Program-made: the position numbers and the translations under genes
Source of the DNA: Gammaproteobacteria bacterium
GTDB lineage: Bacteria; Pseudomonadota; Gammaproteobacteria; Steroidobacterales; GCA-2729495
DNA length: 45,390 bases
Reading direction: 5' to 3'
Assembly: GCA_016874095.1 (NCBI GenBank)
Contig: VGVH01000020.1
Location: 1-45,390, forward strand
Part shown: positions 24,202 to 31,405 of the stretch, one piece after another
How positions within the stretch are numbered: the first letter of the stretch is position 1
Layout of the letters: each line of letters opens with the position of its first letter
Notes under the pieces: generated by a model
Seen by the model: the letters and a program-made list of their open reading frames with translations, nothing else
Databases searched by the model: none
Told to the model about the DNA's origin: nothing

Positions 24202-27129
24202 TCAGAACTGCTTGACGACGGAACCGAAGAAGTAGCGACCGACGGTGTCGTAGGTCGAAACGTCCGTGTTCGCGTTCAGCACGTTGTTCTGGAAGAGGAT
24301 CGGCGGCTGGTTGTCACCCAGGTTGTTGACGCCGACCTGGATCTTGGTGTCCCAGGACTCGATCGTGTACCCGGCCGTCATGTCGATGTACGTCTGGGAC
24401 GCGATGTTGAGATCCGGCTGGATGCCCGGGGCGCCATCAGGGTCGGACACCTTCACGCCATCGTTGTAGCGCGTGATGACCTGTGCCTCGAAGTCGGCGT
24501 ACTCCCAGCCCACGAGGAACTGACCGCGCCATTCAGCGATGTTGCCGTACTGGCGATCGTAGTAGCCAGCCACCTCGGTCAACGCACCCGTTGCAGCAAC
24601 GCGGCTCTCGTACTTGTCGTTGTACGTCGCCTCGAGACCGAACCGCAGGGTGCCGATCGGCAGATCCTCGAGCCGGTAGGCCGCGCTGAAATCAATACCG
24701 CTCAGGTCGCGGGTGTTGAAGTTCACCGTCGGCAGGACGATCTGGAAGATCGTGCCATCGGAGAAGCGGTTGATCAGCCCGCAGAAGAACTCATTGCCCG
24801 TGGCCACGCACTGGTCGGCGACATAGGTGGGATCGGGTTGGGTGATGTCGTTATCCAGCGAGTAATCCCAGTAGTCGACAGCCAGCGACAGCCCGTCGAT
24901 GAAGCTCGGCTCCCACACCAGACCGATGGTGAAGGCTTCGCCTTCTTCCGGCTGCAGGTTGCCTCCGGCGAAGGCGCTACCCACGAGCAGGGCATCGACC
25001 TGCGAGTTCGGCTGGTCGAAAGTGCCGTCCGGGTCGACATTCTCGCAAGCAAGCTCGAAGAATGTGCTCGGGTCGTCCAGGTCAGCCTGCTCGAGACCGA
25101 CGCAGGGATCCGTGAAGGTCTCGGCGCTGGCCGACGGGGCCTGGAACTTGTCGATCAGGGTCGGGGCCCGGAAGATTTCCGAGAACGTGGCGCGCGCCAG
25201 CAGTTCATCGGTGATCTTCCAGTCGATCTTGAACGAGAAGTTCGTGGTGTCGAAGCTCTCGTCGTCCGAGTACCCGTAGTCGGAGTAACGGACACCGGCC
25301 GTGAGGTTCAGCGACTGGATTCCCGGCATGTCCTTCGCGATGGGGAACAGGGCTTCCAGGTAAGCCTCCTTCACGTCCACCGTACCGAACTGGTCGCCGC
25401 TGCAGGTCTCACCCTGGAGCAGGCAGTCCTTGAACTCCGGTGGCGAGGCCTGGGTCAGGAAGTCAGTGTCGAAGTCGTGGGTTGAATCGCGGTACTCCGC
25501 GCCGATGGCCACCGACACCTTGCCGGCCGGCAGCTCGAACACATCGCCCGTGACACCCGCATTCACCGACTTGGTGCTGTACTTGTAGCTCTGGTTGTAG
25601 GAGGCCGAGATCGTGTTCAGCGCCGCCAGCTGCGTGGGATCGGTGAGGTTGAAGATGTTCACCGGGATGCAGCCGGAGATGACCGTGCTCGGCCCACCCC
25701 CGCCACCGTCGACGCCGCAGACGGGGTTGCCCCCGTCGTCGATGTAGGACGGTCCCAGGGCGTTGATCAGCGCGTTCTTGAAGAGATAGCCGCTGGTGTT
25801 GATGTTCTGGTCGATGCGGGCATAGCCGGCATTGACGTCGAAGTCCCAGCCGGTGTCGAACAACGCGCCGCGAATACCGCCGGTGATCTGGCCCTGCCAG
25901 CTCTCGACTTCGTTGCGGCGATTGCCGAGCGCCACCATGCGGAACGTGGCGTTCGAGTTCAGCGGGTCGGTGACACCGCCGAGGTCGATGCCGAACGGGT
26001 TGTAAAGGCTGTCGGCCGAGATCACGACGTTGTCCGAACGGGAGTCGAACGGCAGCGGTGCGATCTGGAAGCCTGATTTGGTGCGGTTGTACAGGAACTC
26101 CGTGTAGGCCTCGACGTCGTCCGACAGGTTCCAGCTCGCGAGCGTGAAGACGCTGGCGCGCTCCTGCGGCGTCATGATGAGGTTGAACGGCTGGTAGTTG
26201 AACGAGTCGTTGACCGGACCCGAACCGACATAGCAGCGGAAGTCATCCAGGCTGTCGCCCGTGGTCCCGGCGATCCGGGTCACGCTGTTGCAGCCGTAAA
26301 GCGCGTTGAGACCGGCGGCGATGGCTGCAGCGGAATCGAGAAAGATGCGGCCGGTCGGCACGCGGCTCGAGCCGCCAGCGAACACCGAGCCGTAGAAATA
26401 CAGCGCGTTGCGCGAGAACTCGCGGTCGCCCGCGGAAATCGCGTCCTGCTGGTTGTAGTTCAGGCCCATCAACAGGCTGCCGCGCTCGTTGTCGGTGCCC
26501 CAGCTGAGCGAGACTTCCCTGCGGTCGCCGTCGCTTTCGCTGGAGGAACCGGCACCGATGCTGACGGTTGCGCCGTCCGCCTTCTTGCGGGTGATGAAGT
26601 TGACGACGCCACCGATAGCGTCGGATCCGTAGATCGCGCCGGCGCCCTGCTTCAGGACCTCGACGCGCTCGATCATGTTGACCGGGATGGAGTTGATGTC
26701 GACTGCGCTGGACCCGTTGCCGAGGGCGCCGTAGCGGCGGCCGTTCAGCAGCACCAGCGTGCGCTCGGCGCCGAGGCCGCGCAGTTCGACGTTGCTCGCG
26801 CCGTCGCCGCCGCCGTTGTTCACGGCTGGGTTGGTGGCTCCGCCGCCGATGGCCGGCAGCTTCTGGATCAGTTCACCGATAGTGGTCACGCCGGTCTCGG
26901 CGATCTGCTCCGCGTCGATGATCTGGATGGGTACCGCCGTCTCGGCGTCGACGCGGCGGATGCGGGAACCCGTCACCACGATCTCGTCGATATTGCTCGC
27001 CGTGGTCTGCTGCTCCTGCGCGACCGCGGCCTGCTGTCCGCCGGCGACGGCTGCGCCGGTGAACATGGCGTACTTCGCTGCCTTGTGGGCAACGGACGCC
27101 GTTGAATCCATATCCAGTTTCTTCGTCAT
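24202..27129 (-). CDS. TonB-dependent outer-membrane receptor
   Basis: The protein has 975 residues. The N-terminus (1-37) is an unusually long leader whose hydrophobic part is YAMFTGAAVAGG and which ends near AVA/Q. The TonB box DEIVVTG (48-54) and the plug domain follow, with LRGLGAERTLVLLNGRR and RVEVLKQGAGAIYGSDAIGGVVNFI. A 22-strand barrel completes it and ends in Phe (FFGSVVKQF), as expected for BAM-assembled proteins. The ligand cannot be read. The family includes transporters for siderophores, glycans, peptides and aromatic compounds. Adjacency to TPR-sulfotransferase and hydroxylase genes hints at a peptide link, but this is inference. A promoter and a terminator flank the gene. Confidence 0.94.
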   Translation of the reverse strand: MTKKLDMDSTASVAHKAAKYAMFTGAAVAGGQQAAVAQEQQTTASNIDEIVVTGSRIRRVDAETAVPIQIIDAEQIAETGVTTIGELIQKLPAIGGGATNPAVNNGGGDGASNVELRGLGAERTLVLLNGRRYGALGNGSSAVDINSIPVNMIERVEVLKQGAGAIYGSDAIGGVVNFITRKKADGATVSIGAGSSSESDGDRREVSLSWGTDNERGSLLMGLNYNQQDAISAGDREFSRNALYFYGSVFAGGSSRVPTGRIFLDSAAAIAAGLNALYGCNSVTRIAGTTGDSLDDFRCYVGSGPVNDSFNYQPFNLIMTPQERASVFTLASWNLSDDVEAYTEFLYNRTKSGFQIAPLPFDSRSDNVVISADSLYNPFGIDLGGVTDPLNSNATFRMVALGNRRNEVESWQGQITGGIRGALFDTGWDFDVNAGYARIDQNINTSGYLFKNALINALGPSYIDDGGNPVCGVDGGGGGPSTVISGCIPVNIFNLTDPTQLAALNTISASYNQSYKYSTKSVNAGVTGDVFELPAGKVSVAIGAEYRDSTHDFDTDFLTQASPPEFKDCLLQGETCSGDQFGTVDVKEAYLEALFPIAKDMPGIQSLNLTAGVRYSDYGYSDDESFDTTNFSFKIDWKITDELLARATFSEIFRAPTLIDKFQAPSASAETFTDPCVGLEQADLDDPSTFFELACENVDPDGTFDQPNSQVDALLVGSAFAGGNLQPEEGEAFTIGLVWEPSFIDGLSLAVDYWDYSLDNDITQPDPTYVADQCVATGNEFFCGLINRFSDGTIFQIVLPTVNFNTRDLSGIDFSAAYRLEDLPIGTLRFGLEATYNDKYESRVAATGALTEVAGYYDRQYGNIAEWRGQFLVGWEYADFEAQVITRYNDGVKVSDPDGAPGIQPDLNIASQTYIDMTAGYTIESWDTKIQVGVNNLGDNQPPILFQNNVLNANTDVSTYDTVGRYFFGSVVKQF

Positions 27130-27233
27130 TGGATTGCCACCCCTGAGATATGCGTGTTGTGAAGACTAGCGCCAACGCTGCGCTAACCTGGAAACGCTGT
27201 ACCACCCCAACCCGACCGTTTCCGTTGGGGGCG

Positions 27234-27262
27234 ATCATAGCCACAAAACTGACAAACGGAAA
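27234..27262 (-). promoter_or_regulatory. Putative sigma-70 promoter of the TonB-dependent receptor
   Basis: On the minus strand TATGAT (27234-27239) forms a good -10 box. TTTCCG (27257-27262) is a weak -35 at 17-nt spacing. It lies about 105 nt upstream of the start codon and just downstream of the terminator of the preceding operon. Confidence 0.5.
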
Positions 27263-27273
27263 TGCAATGACGG

Positions 27274-27294
27274 AAAATAAAGCCTCATGAAGGC
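27274..27294 (-). terminator. Short intrinsic terminator after the DUF885 / small-ORF operon
   Basis: On the minus strand GCCTT-CAT-GAGGC (27282-27294, one G-T pair) is followed by TTTATTTT (27274-27281). It starts 14 nt after the stop of the 45-aa gene. The stem is short, so termination may be partial. Confidence 0.5.
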
Positions 27295-27307
27295 CAGTTG
27301 CTTGTTG

Positions 27308-27445
27308 CTAGTGCGCAACAACGGACTTGATATGTTCCAGCGAGAGGCCGAGCCCGTACCAGGTGGCGAGCAACGCGACGGCGAGCAGCGGCAGGAACAC
27401 GCGCAGGGTGAGATGCGACTCGATCCACCCGGCGATACGCTTCAT
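27308..27445 (-). CDS. 45-residue single-span membrane peptide, translationally coupled to DUF885 gene
   Basis: ATG at 27445 overlaps the TGA of the DUF885 gene (ATGA at 27442-27445), and the frame ends at TAG 27308. The peptide begins MKRIAGWIESHLTLRV, continues with the hydrophobic span FLPLLAVALLATWYGLGLSL (about residues 17-36) and ends EHIKSVVAH. Positive charges at the N-terminus suggest N-in topology. A terminator follows closely. Coupling, a clean membrane segment and position make a real small gene plausible; no family is recognised. Confidence 0.55.
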   Translation of the reverse strand: MKRIAGWIESHLTLRVFLPLLAVALLATWYGLGLSLEHIKSVVAH

Positions 27446-29259
27446 GGAGCCGGCGCCACGCGAGCAGCAATCCAGTCGTCGACCACGAGTTCCAGCACGG
27501 CGAGCGGCATCTCGCCGTTCCTGAGCACCACGTCATGGAACTCGCGCAGGTCGAACTCCTCGCCCAGCGTGGCTTGCGCCCGCTCGCGCAACTCGAGGAA
27601 CTTGATCATCCCCACCTTGTAAGCGAGCGCCTGCCCCGGCCACACCAGGTAGCGCTCGATCTCCGTCTCGACCACGGAAGGCGGCCAGCCGGTCTCGGCG
27701 ATCATGTAGTCGATGGCCCGTTCGCGGGTCCAGCGCTTCTCGTGCAGGCCGGTGTCGACCACCAGCCGCGCCGCGCGCAGCATCTCGTCGCGCAGCCGCC
27801 CGAGATTGTCCAGCGGGTTTCTCTGGTAGCCGAGCTCCCAGGCCAGACGCTCGGCGTACAGGGCCCAGCCTTCGGCGTAGGCCGTGAAGCTGAGCACGTT
27901 GCGGAACAGCGGCAGGCCGGTCAGCTCGGCCGCGATAGCGGACTGCAGGTGATGGCCCGGATTCGCCTCGTGGTAGGCCAGCGTGCGCATCGAGAAGCGC
28001 GGCGTCTCGCGCGTGTCGCGCAGGTTGACGTAGAAGACCCCCGGCCGCGAGCCATCGAGGGCCGGTGGCCGATACGAGGCACTGGCCTCGCCGTTCTCGC
28101 TGAACGCGGGCACCCGCTGGAGCACGACCTTCGCCTGCGGCAGCGTCGCGAAGGCCTCGCCGAGGTTCAGCGTGATCTCGTCGATGATCGCCTTATAGTC
28201 GCGCAGGATCGCCGCGCGGCCGCTGTCGTCCGCCGGATATTGCTGTGCAGGCGACGACGTCAGGGCGGCGAGCTGCTCCGCGCGCGTGCCCGTGGTGTAG
28301 CCGGCGGCCGTGAGGAGGGCGTCCATCGCGGTGCCGATGCGCGCGACCTCGGCCAGGCCGAGCCGGTGGATCTCGTCGGCCGTCATCGTGGTCGTCGTGT
28401 GGCGCTCGATCGCGTACTGGTAGTAGGCGGCGCCGTCGGGCAGCGCCCACACGCCGTCGTTGCGCGTCACCCGCCCGGCAAGGGAGCGGGCGTAGTCGAG
28501 TATGCGTCGATAAGCCGGCACGACGGCGGTCGCGATGATGCGCTGCGCATCGGCCCGCAACTCACGTCGCTGGCTCTCGTCCGACAGTCCGGAAATCTTC
28601 TCGGTGAAGTCCTCGAGCAGCAGGTCGCCGGCCAGGAACTCCTCGATCTGCGCCACGCTCTTGTCGACCGCGAACTTCGGCGGGCGGATGCCGCGCGCCT
28701 CGCGCTGGCGCAGGCCCTCGATGAACTGGTCGGCGAATGCCGGGATGGCGGCGAGCCGCGCGAGGTAGTGCCCGGCATCCGTCGTGTCGCGGATGTCGTG
28801 CACCTGCATGATGAACGTCGGCAGCTCGGTATGATCGCCTTGCATCTGCTCGAGCTGGTAATCGTGGTACAGCCAGCGCCCGCCTGCGGCTTGCTGCCGC
28901 CAGTGGTAGCGGGCGATTTCGTAGTTCACCCGCGCCTGCCCGCCGGCGCGGGTTATTGCACCCCGGGCGTCGTAGCTCTCCAGCGTTTCGAGCGATTGCG
29001 CAGCGCGCGCAGCCGCCTGTTCGTCGTGGGCGATGGAGCGGTCGGTGAGGCGCGCGTTGTGGCCACGGATGCCCCAGGGCTCGAGGATACGCAGGTGTGT
29101 CAGGTACTCGGGTTGGTCCAGCCACTGCTGCAGGAACGCGCGCGCGTAGAACCAGTCGATCGACAGCGGCTTCCCGTACCAGGTGTGCAGCGCGAGCGCG
29201 ACTGCTGCGCCGATGAGCGCGAGCAGTGTGAAACCGGCGATTCGTGCAATGGACCGCAC
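27442..29259 (-). CDS. DUF885 family protein, membrane-anchored putative metal-dependent peptidase
   Basis: The protein has 605 residues, the standard DUF885 length. Residues 7-24 form an N-terminal membrane anchor or uncleaved signal. The C-terminal half contains HEANPGHHLQ (430-439), a zinc-site-like His-Glu-x4-His motif, and YAEGWALYAERL (461-472), which supplies a further Glu. These are the invariant motifs of the family and recall gluzincin-type and carboxypeptidase-like hydrolases, but a proven activity is lacking. It is probably periplasmic. It is coupled to a 45-residue membrane peptide downstream, and the pair may form a complex. Confidence 0.88.
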   Translation of the reverse strand: MRSIARIAGFTLLALIGAAVALALHTWYGKPLSIDWFYARAFLQQWLDQPEYLTHLRILEPWGIRGHNARLTDRSIAHDEQAAARAAQSLETLESYDARGAITRAGGQARVNYEIARYHWRQQAAGGRWLYHDYQLEQMQGDHTELPTFIMQVHDIRDTTDAGHYLARLAAIPAFADQFIEGLRQREARGIRPPKFAVDKSVAQIEEFLAGDLLLEDFTEKISGLSDESQRRELRADAQRIIATAVVPAYRRILDYARSLAGRVTRNDGVWALPDGAAYYQYAIERHTTTTMTADEIHRLGLAEVARIGTAMDALLTAAGYTTGTRAEQLAALTSSPAQQYPADDSGRAAILRDYKAIIDEITLNLGEAFATLPQAKVVLQRVPAFSENGEASASYRPPALDGSRPGVFYVNLRDTRETPRFSMRTLAYHEANPGHHLQSAIAAELTGLPLFRNVLSFTAYAEGWALYAERLAWELGYQRNPLDNLGRLRDEMLRAARLVVDTGLHEKRWTRERAIDYMIAETGWPPSVVETEIERYLVWPGQALAYKVGMIKFLELRERAQATLGEEFDLREFHDVVLRNGEMPLAVLELVVDDWIAARVAPAP

Positions 29260-29335
29260 GAACCCATTCTAAGAGGAAAACGGGCTTCGCGACCGGTGAC
29301 GCCAGTCACCGCTCAAGCCGGAATCGGGGATGGGC

Positions 29336-30325
29336 TCAGTCGGCGCGATCGAGCAGCTTCGTCTCGAGCGGCGGCACGCTGCGCAGGTAATCCCAGATCG
29401 CGCCGAGGTCCGCGTCGCTGATGCCGGAGAACTCCACCCAGTTCATCTCGGAGTTGCGTTCCTCCACCACCGGGAAGGGCTCGGTGTGCAGGCGGAAGCG
29501 CCCGATGAACATCTCCCGCGTCCAGCCGCCGAGGCCGGTCGGGTGCGGCGTCAGGTTCTTCGAGTAGTGCATCTCCTTGCCCATGAAGAACGGCACGCCA
29601 CCCGACAACAGCCGCCCCGGCAGCGGCTCAAGCCGGCCGCGCACCCGCGCGGTATGGCAGAACTCGCAGCGGGCGATCTTCGTCAGGTACTTGCCATAGG
29701 CAACGGTGTCTTCGGGCGGGACGGGCGGAACCGGACCGTCGAGCGGCCGCGGGTAGAAGCGGAAGATCACGTTCAGCGGGAAGTCGAGCTCGCGCGCGGG
29801 CCGGAAGGATTTCACGGGCGGTTGCGCGCGCAGGTAGGCGATCACGGCGGCGACGTCTTCATCCGACATGCCGGTGTACATGAACCACGGCATGATCGGG
29901 AACAGCGCTTCGCCATCGCGGCTCACGCCCTCGCGGATCGCGCGCGCGACTTCGCCGTCGGTCCAGCCGCCGATGCCGGTCTCGACATCAGGCGTGATGT
30001 TGCGGATGCAGAGCTTGCCGGGGAAACCGCCCATGCCGAAGTTGATGCCGACGGGCTTGGTGTCCTTGTCCATGCACGGGCGGCCGGCTCCGAGCGGTGG
30101 TATGGCCGGCCCGCTGTACTTCGTCCAGTCGCGCTCGGAGTGACAGTCGAAGCAGAGCAGCACCTCGTTGACGAGGTACTCGCCGCGCGCGATCACCTCG
30201 GGCGTGGAAAGAACCTGCAGATCCGCCGCCGGGCGTACGCGGGGGAAAAGTCCCCAGATCACGGCAACGCCCGCGATCGCCACGACCAGAACGAAAGTCC
30301 CGAGTGCCTTGAGTATCCGCATCAT
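29336..30325 (-). CDS. Dihaem cytochrome c, membrane-anchored
   Basis: The protein has 329 residues. An N-terminal hydrophobic segment (residues 8-26) anchors it or directs export. Two haem c sites are present: CFDCH (58-62) and CEFCH (220-224), each in its own domain, with ARGEYLV and AYGKYLTKIA before them as in many class I cytochromes. PWFMYTGMSDEDVAAVIAYL contains candidate methionine axial ligands and matches the cytochrome subunits of periplasmic dehydrogenases. It probably passes electrons from a periplasmic dehydrogenase to the respiratory chain; no catalytic partner is adjacent. Its start is 38 nt from the divergent isochorismatase-like gene, with a perfect palindrome between. Confidence 0.9.
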   Translation of the reverse strand: MMRILKALGTFVLVVAIAGVAVIWGLFPRVRPAADLQVLSTPEVIARGEYLVNEVLLCFDCHSERDWTKYSGPAIPPLGAGRPCMDKDTKPVGINFGMGGFPGKLCIRNITPDVETGIGGWTDGEVARAIREGVSRDGEALFPIMPWFMYTGMSDEDVAAVIAYLRAQPPVKSFRPARELDFPLNVIFRFYPRPLDGPVPPVPPEDTVAYGKYLTKIARCEFCHTARVRGRLEPLPGRLLSGGVPFFMGKEMHYSKNLTPHPTGLGGWTREMFIGRFRLHTEPFPVVEERNSEMNWVEFSGISDADLGAIWDYLRSVPPLETKLLDRAD

Positions 30326-30330
30326 CGGGC

Positions 30331-30358
30331 GATCTTACCGCAGGCCTGCGGTAAGATC
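30331..30358. promoter_or_regulatory. 28-bp perfect palindrome filling a divergent intergenic region
   Basis: GATCTTACCGCAGG is followed immediately by its exact reverse complement. The palindrome occupies 28 of the 38 nt between two divergent start codons (30325 minus, 30364 plus). Each gene is thus preceded by the same leader, GCGGTAAGATC, which contains its only SD-like sequence (GGTAAG). It could be a dimeric operator, or an RNA hairpin that hides the ribosome site when transcripts start further upstream. Confidence 0.6.
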
Positions 30359-30363
30359 GGCCC

Positions 30364-31026
30364 GTGCAGCCCGGCTACATCGACGAATTCACCCGGTCCG
30401 TCCGGCTCGGCGTCGCCACCACGGCGCTCCTCGTCGTCGACATGCAGAACGCCAGCGGCAGCCGCCGGCACGGCCTTGGCAAGATGCTCGCAGCCCAGGG
30501 CCGCCTCGCCGATGCGGAATACCGCTTCGCCCGCATCGAGCAGCTGATCGTGCCGAACATTGCGCGCCTCGCCCGCGTCTTCCGCGACCGCCACGCGCGC
30601 GTGATCTACGTGACCTACGGCTCGAACCAGCCGGACCATGCCGACGCGCCCGTGCACCTGAAGTCCTGGCTCGTCGCGACGAACAACTGCGCCGGCACCG
30701 AGGAACACGAGATCGTGCCCGCGCTGCGGCCCGAGCCCGGCGAACTCGTCCTCAATAAGACGACGATGGGCGCCTTCGGCTCCACCGGCATCGACGCGCA
30801 CCTGAAGAGCATGGGCATCGACACGCTGGTCGTGACCGGCGTCTCGACCAACAACTGCGTCGCCATGACCGCGATGGAAGCCGCCGACCGCCAGTACGGC
30901 GTCGCGCTCGTCAGCGACGCCACCGGCACCTGCAGCGACGAGATGCAGCTCGCCTACGAGAAGACCTTCCGCCGGCTGTGGGGGCGGGTGGTGACGACGG
31001 ACGAGGTGATCAGCGAGCTGCGCTGA
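30364..31026 (+). CDS. Isochorismatase-family cysteine hydrolase
   Basis: The 220-residue protein has the catalytic triad of the family: Asp26 (LLVVDMQNA), Lys132 (LNKTTMGAF) and Cys165 (VSTNNCVAM). The cis-peptide region GVSTNNC and the closing SDATGTCSDEMQ are typical. Members hydrolyse isochorismate, nicotinamide, N-carbamoyl compounds, biuret and related amides; the substrate here is not evident. The start is GTG at 30364 and no other start fits the N-terminal strand. It is divergent from the cytochrome c gene across a palindrome. Confidence 0.88.
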   Translation: MQPGYIDEFTRSVRLGVATTALLVVDMQNASGSRRHGLGKMLAAQGRLADAEYRFARIEQLIVPNIARLARVFRDRHARVIYVTYGSNQPDHADAPVHLKSWLVATNNCAGTEEHEIVPALRPEPGELVLNKTTMGAFGSTGIDAHLKSMGIDTLVVTGVSTNNCVAMTAMEAADRQYGVALVSDATGTCSDEMQLAYEKTFRRLWGRVVTTDEVISELR

Positions 31027-31052
31027 ACGCGGCAAGCCCTGCCGCAGCCACT

Positions 31053-31315
31053 TCAGCGGGCTTCAGCCGTAGTCGCCGCTGCGAGCCAGCGCTCCTCGGC
31101 TGCGGCGAGCTCGCGCTGCAGGGACTTCTGTTCCTTCTGCAGCCGGATGAGTTCGGCGCGGCGCGCGGCGTAGCCGTCGATGCTGTAGAGCCGCTCGTGC
31201 AGCCGCGCGAGCGCCCCACCACGCCCACGCGCCAGCCCGCGTAGGCCGCGAAACCGACGCCGGTGAGCAACGTGCGCGGGCCACGCGACAGCGTGACATC
31301 GGAGAAACTGAGCAT
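31053..31315 (-). pseudogene. ABC-F type ATPase gene reduced to its two ends
   Basis: From ATG 31315 the frame reads MLSFSDVTLSRGPRTLLTGV and continues to WRVGVVGR, the standard start of ABC-F proteins up to the first residues of Walker A. It then breaks. In another frame, LARLHERLYSIDGYAARRAE leads to QKEQKSLQRELAAAEERWL and a stop at 31053, which matches the C-terminal coiled end of the same family. Nearly all of both ATPase domains, around 500 codons, is missing. The junction lies near 31210-31215 in a GCGC-rich stretch. A 23-bp palindrome sits 36 nt upstream of the start. Confidence 0.7.
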
Positions 31316-31350
31316 GGGCGCGCAGTGTAGCGGCTGTTCACGCGCGCCGG

Positions 31351-31373
31351 GGTGGTCGCAATTTGCGACCACC
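31351..31373. repeat. 23-bp perfect palindrome (11-1-11)
   Basis: GGTGGTCGCAA-T-TTGCGACCACC lies between the stop of the molybdenum hydroxylase large subunit (31406, minus) and the start of the ABC-F remnant (31315, minus). No U-tract follows, so it is not a standard terminator. Its shape would suit a TetR-like operator or a transcript-end hairpin. Confidence 0.5.
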
Positions 31374-31405
31374 TTCGCCGCGTGACCACGCATGACGCGC
31401 GGGTG

